A stretch of 16,298 bases of DNA from Fidelibacterota bacterium (GTDB taxonomy: Bacteria; Marinisomatota; Marinisomatia; Marinisomatales; UBA1611): contig PBKF01000039.1 of assembly GCA_002722105.1 (NCBI GenBank), positions 20,399-36,696 on the forward strand, given 5' to 3'. The position numbers and the translations under genes were made by a program. Shown here in pieces: positions 9,166-15,327 of the stretch. The notes beneath the pieces were generated by a model, which had not been told where the DNA came from, searched no databases, and worked only from the letters and a program-made list of their open reading frames with translations. Position 1 is the first letter of the stretch; each line of letters begins with the position of its first letter.

Positions 9166-9170
9166 GGAGG
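9166..9170 (+). promoter_or_regulatory. Strong Shine-Dalgarno (GGAGG) before the coiled-coil gene
   Basis: GGAGG lies four bases before ATG 9175. It is stronger than the sites of the two upstream genes in the same apparent operon, where none is obvious. This suggests the small protein is made in excess relative to them. Confidence 0.7.
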
Positions 9171-9174
9171 AATA

Positions 9175-9618
9175 ATGGCACAACAACCTGATGCAACTGG
9201 AGACCAAACTACTCCGGAAGTAGATCCACAAAAACAATATTTAATGGACCAATTTGGTGGTCTAATGGAACAAGTGGGAGAAGGTTTCGGGGGACCGCTC
9301 CAGGAAGAATTGATCCATCGATTGGAGCAAACTATAGCTGATTTTCATGAAGAAGTAAATGAAATGTTAACAAGTCTGAAAGAAAATTCAGAAAAACGCC
9401 ATGCAAAATTGAAAGAAATTTGGGATAATCCTGATGCTGCTTCGGACGATGGTGGAGATGATAGAGGTGATGAGTCAGAACCAGCCTCATCTGCAGAAAT
9501 GAGTGAATATGAAAAAAGGATTGAAGGCATATCAGAGGATGGTGGAAAAGATGAGTCGAAAGAGGAAGATGAAAAGCCAAAGAAGAAAAAAGGATTCTTT
9601 GGGCGAAAGAAAAAGTAA
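9175..9618 (+). CDS. Small charged coiled-coil protein of unknown function
   Basis: 147 residues with no signal peptide. Residues 20-40 are Gly/Met rich. Residues 43-84 form a continuous amphipathic helix likely to be a coiled coil (EELIHRLEQTIADFHEEV onward). Residues 87-130 are acidic and disordered-looking (Asp, Glu, Ser, Gly rich). The protein ends in a strongly basic tail, KPKKKKGFFGRKKK (134-147). That tail could bind acidic lipid or nucleic acid, but this is speculation. The ORF is real by its GGAGG ribosome binding site, codon-level charge pattern, and the intrinsic terminator 10 bases after its stop. No family is recognised. It is the last gene before the terminator in the FecR-barrel cluster. 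Confidence 0.8.
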   Translation: MAQQPDATGDQTTPEVDPQKQYLMDQFGGLMEQVGEGFGGPLQEELIHRLEQTIADFHEEVNEMLTSLKENSEKRHAKLKEIWDNPDAASDDGGDDRGDESEPASSAEMSEYEKRIEGISEDGGKDESKEEDEKPKKKKGFFGRKKK

Positions 9619-9628
9619 ACGCAAATTT

Positions 9629-9656
9629 GGGGGTGAGAAATCGCCCCCTTTTTTTT
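9629..9656 (+). terminator. Intrinsic terminator with GAAA tetraloop
   Basis: GGGGGTGA (9629-9636) pairs with TCGCCCCC (9641-9648) through eight base pairs including one G-T wobble, closed by a GAAA tetraloop, and is followed directly by eight T residues (9649-9656). It sits 10 bases after the stop of the coiled-coil gene. This is the best terminator in the window and should end the FecR-barrel operon. It overlaps the apparent start of the next ORF. Confidence 0.92.
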
Positions 9657-10013
9657 ATCACGATTTATATTTTTCTGGCCGCATACCATATTAAAGGACA
9701 GGAACATTTAAAAAGCTTACAGGAATTTTCGCCTTTAAAAAAAAAGGTATATAGTTTTACCAAATTAGATTTTATTACTTCTGAAGGGGAATTTAATGAA
9801 GCAATATGTACGTTATTAATTCCTGACTTGAGAGAAGATAGTCCACCATATGTTGCGATTTATTATAAGCGAGACAACTCTGAATGGTTCACAGAATCAC
9901 TTTACAGGAAAAGGTTGCGTTTCAATTTTAAAGATGGTGTTTTAAAATTGGATCAATCGAATTTTTGGGATTGGTTTGAAATTGCGGAAATTAAAATTGT
10001 AATCATTTACTGA
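9633..10013 (+). CDS. Small secreted protein of unknown function, start inside a terminator
   Basis: An open frame of 126 codons if started at GTG 9633, or 128 from TTG 9627. The N-terminus from GTG (MRNRPLFFITIYIFLAAYHIKGQ) is a convincing signal peptide: basic n-region, hydrophobic core, then GQ. The mature part is about 100 residues with beta-strand-like stretches (YVAIYYKRDNSEWF, LRFNFKDGVLKL, EIAEIKIVIIY) and no recognised family. No ATG/GTG/TTG lies further downstream before about residue 65, so the start must fall in the upstream terminator hairpin, whose T-tract encodes part of the hydrophobic core. No good ribosome binding site is visible. A frame open over this length with plausible protein character supports a gene, but a decayed or untranslated relic is possible. 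Confidence 0.55.
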   Translation: MRNRPLFFITIYIFLAAYHIKGQEHLKSLQEFSPLKKKVYSFTKLDFITSEGEFNEAICTLLIPDLREDSPPYVAIYYKRDNSEWFTESLYRKRLRFNFKDGVLKLDQSNFWDWFEIAEIKIVIIY

Positions 10014-10079
10014 TTGATGATTTGAGTATTAATCTTTCAACGTAAATTTAGATATAACAATGTTTTGAAAAATTAACTT

Positions 10080-10353
10080 CTGGCCGTGCTAAATGGGGAA
10101 TTAGCGGTGCCCTGTAACCTGCAATCCGCTATAGCAGGATTGATGCCGCCGTAAGGCTGTTGCTGACTTATTTGAATGAATTAAGTGATGTTGAAGTTTC
10201 GATCTGTTGCAATGAATCACTGATGAACTCCGTCAGGCCCGGAAGGGAGCAGCGGTAATTTAGGAGATTTATGTGCCGACAGTATTCCGAAATGGAGTTG
10301 GCTGATTGATATTGAATAGGAGACAGAATAGTCAAACGACGGTGCACGGCCGA
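10080..10353 (+). ncRNA. ffs: Signal recognition particle RNA, long form with Alu domain
   Basis: RNA scaffold of the signal recognition particle. The conserved domain IV core GTCAGGCCCGGAAGGGAGCA (10232-10251) has the GGAA tetraloop and the asymmetric-loop bases that bind Ffh. The 5' part is a Bacillus-like Alu domain: GTGCTAAATGGGGAATTAGC folds with stem GCTAA/TTAGC (10088-10092/10101-10105), and the TGTAAC motif is at 10113-10118. The ends pair as GGCCGTGC (10082-10089) with GCACGGCC (10344-10351), so the molecule is about 270 nt, like the large bacterial SRP RNA class and not the short 4.5S type. Exact ends are estimates. This accounts for nearly all of the gene-free stretch 10014-10361. 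A TATAAC at 10053-10058 is a possible -10 box, but it is somewhat far from the mature 5' end. The next gene, dnaX, starts about 10 bases after the closing stem. Confidence 0.95.
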
Positions 10354-10361
10354 ATAGTCTT

Positions 10362-12041
10362 ATGGCATACAAAGTATTATCACTTAAATGGCGCCCCCAA
10401 TCCTTTAAGGATGTTGTGGGGCAGGATCACATAACTCAAACCTTAATTAATGCGTTTGAACAGGATCGTATTGCCCAAGGCTATATTTTTACTGGTCCTC
10501 GAGGTGTTGGTAAGACTACTACTGCACGTATTCTTGCAATGGCTTTGAATGCAGATGGAAAACCGTCAACCAAGTTTAATCCTAATTCTACTGGCTCCAA
10601 AGAAATCGCTGATGGCCGATCTCTGGATGTATTAGAAATTGATGGTGCATCAAATCGAGGGATTGATGATATCCGTCAATTACGCGAACAAATAAAATTC
10701 GCTCCAATTTCTGCTTCGTATAAGGTAGTCATCATTGATGAAGTTCACATGCTTACTAAGGAAGCATTTAATGCGCTTTTGCGAACTCTGGAAGAACCGC
10801 CATCTCATGTAAAATTTGTTTTTGCAACTACAGATATTCACAAAGTGCCTGCTACTGTCATATCCAGATGCCAAAGATTTGATTTTAACCGGATATCTCT
10901 TCAGGTAATTTTCGATAGGCTACAACTCATTTTAAATGAAGAAGGATTTGAATATGATTCGGAATCTATTAGCGTTATTGCACGAAAAGCTGATGGGAGT
11001 ATGCGAGATGCATTAAGTCTATTAGATCAAGCTATTTCTTATTGTGGAGATAAGATTTATTATGATGGAGTTGTTAAGGCACTTGGACTAATTACTGATG
11101 ATTTGTATTTTGAATTTACTAGGAGTGTCTGTGAAAAAGATGCCGAAGGAATGGTGCAGCTATTATCTAAATTTTCCGGATTTGGCGTACCTGCTGTGGA
11201 AGTCATTACAGGAATAGTTGAACATATAAGAAATATCTTATATGCCGGTGTACAATCTGGAAAATCACTACTGGAAATGAATGAAGAGAATAAAGAAAAA
11301 TATTTTAGTGAGAGTGAAGTTTGGGATCGCCGGGATTTACTAAGAGTCAATCAAATATTAATTGATGCATCTATAATAATTCGGAGAGCTGAAGACCCCT
11401 ATTTACTCCTAGAAATGACTGCATTAAAATTACTCGAAATGGATCAATCCGTTCAAATCGACCAAATATTATCTGGGGATTTACTAAATGTAGCAAATAA
11501 TAAAAAATCACAAAATAATAGAAAAACATTAGTTGAACAAAAAAAATCTGTTCTGACAAAACCATCAGTAAAATCTATAATAAAAGAAGAAAGAGTAATC
11601 CAAGAACCTGAAGAATCAGTTAAAAAAGAGAAAACAGATGAAAAAGCAACAAAATCAGATGAACAATTAAAGGATGAAATTATTAAACTAAAAGAAATGG
11701 AAGAAAAGTGGCCTAGTATCGTAGAGAAAATCCATATTGAACGTCCATCTATTGGAGCAATTATTGAAGAATGTAAACCGACAGATATCATTGGAAATAT
11801 ATTGACAATTAAATCTTTTGGAAAAAGCGGATTCAATGTCAAATTGGTGGAGCGCGGTGTCCAAGTAATTGAGAAAATTATTAAAGCTGAAACTGGTAAA
11901 GACCTTAAGTTGAAGATTGAAAAGGGGGAAGAAGCTGCAGTATCACAAAATAAGAAACCTGAAAAAGCTGAACACAATCCCGATGAAAAAAAATTATTTA
12001 ATAAAGTTGTCGAAGTATTCGATGGCGAAATTTTACGATAG
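10362..12041 (+). CDS. dnaX: DNA polymerase III subunit tau (gamma) DnaX
   Basis: ATPase of the clamp loader that loads the beta clamp and tethers polymerase III cores. The start MAYKVLSLKWRPQSFKDVVGQ is canonical, so ATG 10362 is firm although no Shine-Dalgarno precedes it. Walker A GPRGVGKT (45-52), Walker B VVIIDE (122-127), sensor 1 FATTD (about 154-158) and arginine finger SRC (Arg169) are intact. The zinc module between Walker A and EIDGASNRG (residues 64-80) contains no cysteine, whereas four are usual. A lid/collar domain runs to about 370, then a Lys/Glu-rich linker (about 385-450) and a short C-terminal domain (about 450-559). An A8 run at 11539-11546 lies exactly at the domain III/linker boundary. 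The TAG stop overlaps the ybaB ribosome binding site. Confidence 0.96.
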   Translation: MAYKVLSLKWRPQSFKDVVGQDHITQTLINAFEQDRIAQGYIFTGPRGVGKTTTARILAMALNADGKPSTKFNPNSTGSKEIADGRSLDVLEIDGASNRGIDDIRQLREQIKFAPISASYKVVIIDEVHMLTKEAFNALLRTLEEPPSHVKFVFATTDIHKVPATVISRCQRFDFNRISLQVIFDRLQLILNEEGFEYDSESISVIARKADGSMRDALSLLDQAISYCGDKIYYDGVVKALGLITDDLYFEFTRSVCEKDAEGMVQLLSKFSGFGVPAVEVITGIVEHIRNILYAGVQSGKSLLEMNEENKEKYFSESEVWDRRDLLRVNQILIDASIIIRRAEDPYLLLEMTALKLLEMDQSVQIDQILSGDLLNVANNKKSQNNRKTLVEQKKSVLTKPSVKSIIKEERVIQEPEESVKKEKTDEKATKSDEQLKDEIIKLKEMEEKWPSIVEKIHIERPSIGAIIEECKPTDIIGNILTIKSFGKSGFNVKLVERGVQVIEKIIKAETGKDLKLKIEKGEEAAVSQNKKPEKAEHNPDEKKLFNKVVEVFDGEILR

Positions 12042-12044
12042 GAG
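12040..12044 (+). promoter_or_regulatory. Shine-Dalgarno of ybaB overlapping the dnaX stop
   Basis: AGGAG at 12040-12044 shares two bases with the dnaX TAG stop and lies five bases before ATG 12050. Termination on dnaX and initiation on ybaB are therefore physically linked. Confidence 0.6.
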
Positions 12045-12049
12045 ATACA

Positions 12050-12373
12050 ATGTTTAAAGGAAACATGTCAAAAATGCTGCAACAGGCACAGGAAATGCAG
12101 AAACAAATTGAAGAAGTACAAAGTCAACTATCAGATATGATTATTGAATCGGAATCTGGTGGTGGATTGGTATCTGTGAAGGTAAATGGGAAACAGGAAG
12201 TACTGGAACTTACTATCGATCCGGAGGCAATGGATGAAGATAAAGAAATGTTGGAAGATCTAATCATTTCCGCACTGAATAAAGCTCTATCTAAAGCCCA
12301 AACAGATTCACAGGAAAAAATGAATTCTGTTGCCGGTGGTATGTTAGGTGGATTGAAAATACCGGGAATGTAA
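12050..12373 (+). CDS. ybaB: Nucleoid-associated protein, YbaB/EbfC family
   Basis: 107-residue DNA-binding protein that forms a small homodimer and coats the nucleoid. Typical features are the N-terminal Met/Gln-rich helix (MFKGNMSKMLQQAQEMQKQI), the central strand segment SGGGLVSVKVNGKQEVLELT with IDPEAMDEDKEMLEDLI, and a Gly-rich tail MLGGLKIPGM. Length and order are those of the family. It sits between dnaX and recR, the classical position. Its TAA is directly followed by the TTG start of recR in the same reading frame. Confidence 0.95.
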   Translation: MFKGNMSKMLQQAQEMQKQIEEVQSQLSDMIIESESGGGLVSVKVNGKQEVLELTIDPEAMDEDKEMLEDLIISALNKALSKAQTDSQEKMNSVAGGMLGGLKIPGM

Positions 12374-12967
12374 TTGCAAGCCTTTCCAGATAGTGCAAAC
12401 CGCTTAATTGAAGAATTTTCTCAACTTCCAGGAATAGGTAAAAAAACTGCACAGCGATTAGCATTTCATCTGCTTAAATCTGAAAGTAAAAAAGCCTATC
12501 GTTTAGCGGATGCATTAAAAGAAATCAAAATCAAAGTTCGATCCTGTACTATTTGTGATGGTATCACAGAAGAGAACCCTTGTAAAATTTGTTCTGATAT
12601 TCGAAGAGATAATAGTATCCTTTGTATCGTAGAGGATGCACCTGATATATATGCCTTTGAAAAGACAAACAGTTTTCGAGGAAAATACCATGTCTTAGGC
12701 GGAGCTCTTTCACCTTTAGATGGTATCGGACCAGATGAGCTAAATTTAAATAAGTTATTGGAGCGTATTGAACCAGGAATGGAAATCGTGATCGCTACAA
12801 ATCCAAGTGTAGAAGGTGAAACAACTGCCTTGTATTTAGCAAAGATATTATCTGATGAAAATGTGAAAGTTACCAGATTAGCTCGTGGTATTCCTGTTGG
12901 AGGTGATTTAGAATATATAGATGAAGCTACACTGATTCGAGCCATGGAGGGAAGAACATCAATTTAA
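12374..12967 (+). CDS. recR: Recombination mediator RecR
   Basis: 197-residue protein that with RecO/RecF loads RecA at gaps. Helix-hairpin-helix LPGIGKKTAQRLAFHLL (18-34), zinc finger with C58-x2-C61-x8-C70-x2-C73, and a Toprim domain (about 80-175: ILCIVEDAPDIYAFEKT, then ATNPSVEGETTALYLAK) are all present, followed by RLARGIPVGGDLEYIDEATL and AMEGR. Length is normal. The TTG start abuts the ybaB stop; in-frame upstream sequence belongs to ybaB, so no other start fits. GGGA inside the ybaB tail may act as ribosome binding site. The final codons overlap the start region of pgsA by about 10 bases. Confidence 0.95.
   Translation: MQAFPDSANRLIEEFSQLPGIGKKTAQRLAFHLLKSESKKAYRLADALKEIKIKVRSCTICDGITEENPCKICSDIRRDNSILCIVEDAPDIYAFEKTNSFRGKYHVLGGALSPLDGIGPDELNLNKLLERIEPGMEIVIATNPSVEGETTALYLAKILSDENVKVTRLARGIPVGGDLEYIDEATLIRAMEGRTSI
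12946..12950 (+). promoter_or_regulatory. Shine-Dalgarno (GGAGG) that decides the pgsA start
   Basis: GGAGG within the recR 3' end lies seven bases before ATC 12958. It is the only good ribosome binding site near the conserved PgsA N-terminus and points to the ATC as the initiation codon, or to a mutated or misread ATG. Confidence 0.6.
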
Positions 12968-13551
12968 CACTGCCAAATATTCTTACACTCTTCAGAATAT
13001 TACTAACACCAGTTTTCATACTATGCCTCTTTTGGGAACATCCTTGGGGACACCCTACTGCACTAATAATATTCATTATCGCAAGTATAACAGATGCATA
13101 TGATGGTTATTATGCTCGGAAGTATGATATGGTAACACCTGAAGGGAAATTCTTGGATCCTCTTGCAGATAAGATTCTTATTTCATCAGCATTTATTTCA
13201 TTCGCTATGCTAAATATAATTGAGTTTTGGATGGTCGGACTTATCATTTTCAGAGATTTGTTTGTAACAGGATTGCGTATGGCTATGGAGAAAAAAGGTT
13301 TATCGATGGTTACTTCTACTATTGCAAAGGCAAAAACTGCAGCTCAGATGGGTATAATTTCCTTTATATTATCGATTCTCGGAATTAAAGGTTTAAGTGT
13401 TGCCTGGGCTATACCAATGTTAGAGATTGTGAGGGAATACCACATAATCTATAATCTAACATTGATTGTAACGGTTTTTACGGTTTTTACGGGCATTACA
13501 TATCTTTATACTAATCGACATACAATTCAGAATTTCTTAGAAAGAGAATGA
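12958..13551 (+). CDS. pgsA: CDP-diacylglycerol-glycerol-3-phosphate 3-phosphatidyltransferase
   Basis: Integral membrane enzyme that makes phosphatidylglycerophosphate from CDP-diacylglycerol and glycerol-3-phosphate. The CDP-alcohol phosphotransferase signature D-x2-DG-x2-AR-x8-G-x3-D-x3-D is perfect (Asp46, Asp49, Gly50, Ala53, Arg54, Gly63, Asp67, Asp71). Upstream, NLTLPNILTLFRILLTPVFI is the typical PgsA N-terminus with the first membrane helix; further helices follow at about residues 80-105, 125-145 and 160-185. No ATG, GTG or TTG exists between the previous in-frame stop (12922) and this N-terminus. ATC 12958 has GGAGG at ideal spacing and gives a 197-residue protein; CTG 12970 is the other option. 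Starting at the internal ATG 13129 would remove half the catalytic motif, so it is not the true start. The stop overlaps pgpA as ATGA. Confidence 0.9.
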   Translation: MNLTLPNILTLFRILLTPVFILCLFWEHPWGHPTALIIFIIASITDAYDGYYARKYDMVTPEGKFLDPLADKILISSAFISFAMLNIIEFWMVGLIIFRDLFVTGLRMAMEKKGLSMVTSTIAKAKTAAQMGIISFILSILGIKGLSVAWAIPMLEIVREYHIIYNLTLIVTVFTVFTGITYLYTNRHTIQNFLERE

Positions 13552-14009
13552 ATTACCGCTTTAAAGTCGCTGAATTTATTGGGACTGTTGCATATATAGG
13601 TCGTATTCCAATAGCACCTGGGACATGGGGAAGTTTAGCAGCATTAGGTGCATGGTATTTTCTAAAGCCAATCATTGAAGACCCGTTTTTTCTTTTAATT
13701 ACTATTATCATTTTTTTTATTGGTATCGTAGTATCGGAAATTTTAGTTGAAGTTTGGAAAAATACAGATCCTAAGGCTATAGTAGTGGATGAATGGGTTG
13801 GTATGTGGATAGCCCTCTATTTATTACCATTAGATATTATCTGGGGATTTATTGCTTTTTTCTTTTTTCGACTATTTGATATTCTTAAGCCTGGCCCGGT
13901 ACAAATGATGGATGATGTACATTCTGCTCCTGGTATAATGTTGGATGATGTAGTTGCCGGTTTACTAGCTTTATTTGTAACTCAAAGCTTATTAGGATAT
14001 TTAGGTTGA
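13548..14009 (+). CDS. pgpA: Phosphatidylglycerophosphatase A
   Basis: 153-residue membrane phosphatase that removes phosphate from phosphatidylglycerophosphate to give phosphatidylglycerol, the step after PgsA. Family motifs are present: IPIAPGTWGSLAA near residue 20, DPKAIVVDEWVGMW (about 77-90) with metal-binding acidic residues, FRLFDILKPGPV (about 107-118) and GIMLDDVVAGLLAL near the end. Hydrophobic segments at about 47-66 and 90-108 fit a small polytopic protein. ATG 13548 overlaps the pgsA stop (ATGA), and its own TGA overlaps the TTG start of cinA. Adjacency of consecutive pathway enzymes supports both calls. Confidence 0.94.
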   Translation: MNYRFKVAEFIGTVAYIGRIPIAPGTWGSLAALGAWYFLKPIIEDPFFLLITIIIFFIGIVVSEILVEVWKNTDPKAIVVDEWVGMWIALYLLPLDIIWGFIAFFFFRLFDILKPGPVQMMDDVHSAPGIMLDDVVAGLLALFVTQSLLGYLG

Positions 14010-15229
14010 AAATTTGCATCGTTTCAATTGGGAATGAACTTCTTTCAGGTGAAACAATCAACACCAATGCCACATGGATGGGAAAAAAGTTAACTGCATT
14101 AGGATGTAGTGTTTTAGAGCAAATAACCATACCAGATCAAAAGGAATCAATTACCAACACATTATCTCATAATATCCGAATAAATCCAGATTTTGTTCTT
14201 TGTACCGGTGGTTTAGGACCAACAACCGATGATATTACAAGACAAACTCTATTTGATTTTGTGGGAACAAAATCAAAATTTGATGAGAATTATTGGCAAT
14301 ATTTAACAGAAAAATTTCAACGTTCTGGCATCGAAATTCCGGAATCAAATCGAAGCCAGGCATTGATACCGATAGAAGGTGATGTTATCCAAAATCCTAT
14401 CGGCTCAGCCAGAGGGTATAAATTTAAGATCAGTGGTGTAAATATCATTTCACTTCCGGGTGTTCCTGATGAAATGAAATCTATGATGCAAGAAACAGTG
14501 ATCCCTTATATTCAATCGAAGGGACTCAGGGCAAGAAAATTATATAATCTTATGACTACTGGTATATCGGAATCTGCATTAATTGAAAAAATTGCATCTG
14601 TAACGGAAAAAGACCATGGATGTGATATTGGGTATTACCCTGCTCTTACTGGTGTGAATATCCGCATTGCACATAAAAATAGAGAATCTGTTAAAAGATT
14701 AGGAGATGAGATAAAAAATATTCTAGGTGTTGAAGTCTACAGTGAAAATGGTGATAGTATTGAGAGTGTCATTGTTAGTTTAGCTAAAGAAAAAAATAAA
14801 ACAATTGCTATTGCTGAATCATGTACTGGCGGTCTGATTGGTCATCGTTTAACAGATGTATCAGGCAGCTCAGATATATTCAGAGGAAGTTTGGTGGTGT
14901 ACAGTAATCAATCAAAAACAGATTTATTAGATGTTGATAAAGCTTTATTGGAGAGATATGGCTCAGTTAGCACACAAACTGCAGAATCTATGGCAGAGAA
15001 TGTTATGAAAAAATTTAGCACAAATATCGGAATCTCCGTTACTGGAATTGCAGGCCCAACCGGTGGAACTGAAGATAAGCCAGTTGGGCTCGTTTACATT
15101 GGTTTAGCTCATGAAAGTGGTGTCAAGGTCAAAGAAATAAGATATGGAAATGATAGAAAAAGGAATAAACTACGCACTAGCCAAGCAGCACTTAACTTGC
15201 TCAGGCTGTTTCTTTTGAAAATAAGATAA
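14006..15229 (+). CDS. cinA: CinA family protein with NMN deamidase domain
   Basis: 407-residue two-domain protein. The N-terminal molybdopterin-binding-like (MoCF/COG1058) domain (about 1-170) shows SIGNELLSGETINTNA, CTGGLGPTTDDITRQ and LPGVPDEM, and in related CinA proteins has ADP-ribose or NAD pyrophosphatase activity. The C-terminal PncC domain (about 250-405) shows AESCTGGLIGHRLTDV (270-285), SLVVYSNQSK and SVTGIAGPTGG, the nicotinamide mononucleotide amidohydrolase signature used in pyridine nucleotide salvage. Start TTG 14006 overlaps the pgpA stop as TTGA; MKICIVSIGNELL is the standard N-terminus, so the start is firm. CinA is often linked to recA, as here, with thpR between. Confidence 0.95.
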   Translation: MKICIVSIGNELLSGETINTNATWMGKKLTALGCSVLEQITIPDQKESITNTLSHNIRINPDFVLCTGGLGPTTDDITRQTLFDFVGTKSKFDENYWQYLTEKFQRSGIEIPESNRSQALIPIEGDVIQNPIGSARGYKFKISGVNIISLPGVPDEMKSMMQETVIPYIQSKGLRARKLYNLMTTGISESALIEKIASVTEKDHGCDIGYYPALTGVNIRIAHKNRESVKRLGDEIKNILGVEVYSENGDSIESVIVSLAKEKNKTIAIAESCTGGLIGHRLTDVSGSSDIFRGSLVVYSNQSKTDLLDVDKALLERYGSVSTQTAESMAENVMKKFSTNIGISVTGIAGPTGGTEDKPVGLVYIGLAHESGVKVKEIRYGNDRKRNKLRTSQAALNLLRLFLLKIR

Positions 15230-15327
15230 ATAACTTTTCAATACATGATAATGACTTTTAAACTAGATAGCCGAATTATATACTTAATCATTGCTATTTG
15301 CATTATGGTATTGTATTTATTTTAAAT

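Noticed and set aside
9345..9707. Open frames on the minus strand across the coiled-coil gene and terminator
   Set aside because: They are Ser/Phe/Pro-rich mirror images of an acidic and Lys-rich gene and run through the terminator hairpin.
11453..11977. A 174-codon open frame on the minus strand within dnaX
   Set aside because: It lies opposite the Lys/Glu-rich dnaX linker. Its Ser/Phe/Ile-rich product is the expected antisense shadow of that composition, with no motif or ribosome binding site.
13469..13492. Tandem 'acggttttt' repeat near the pgsA 3' end
   Set aside because: Only about two and a half copies, in frame and coding for Val-Phe-Thr repeats in a membrane helix; no sign of a regulatory or mobile repeat.
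13129..13551. A short pgsA starting at ATG 13129
   Set aside because: It would lack the first membrane helix and the DxxDGxxAR half of the catalytic motif, which are encoded in frame just upstream.
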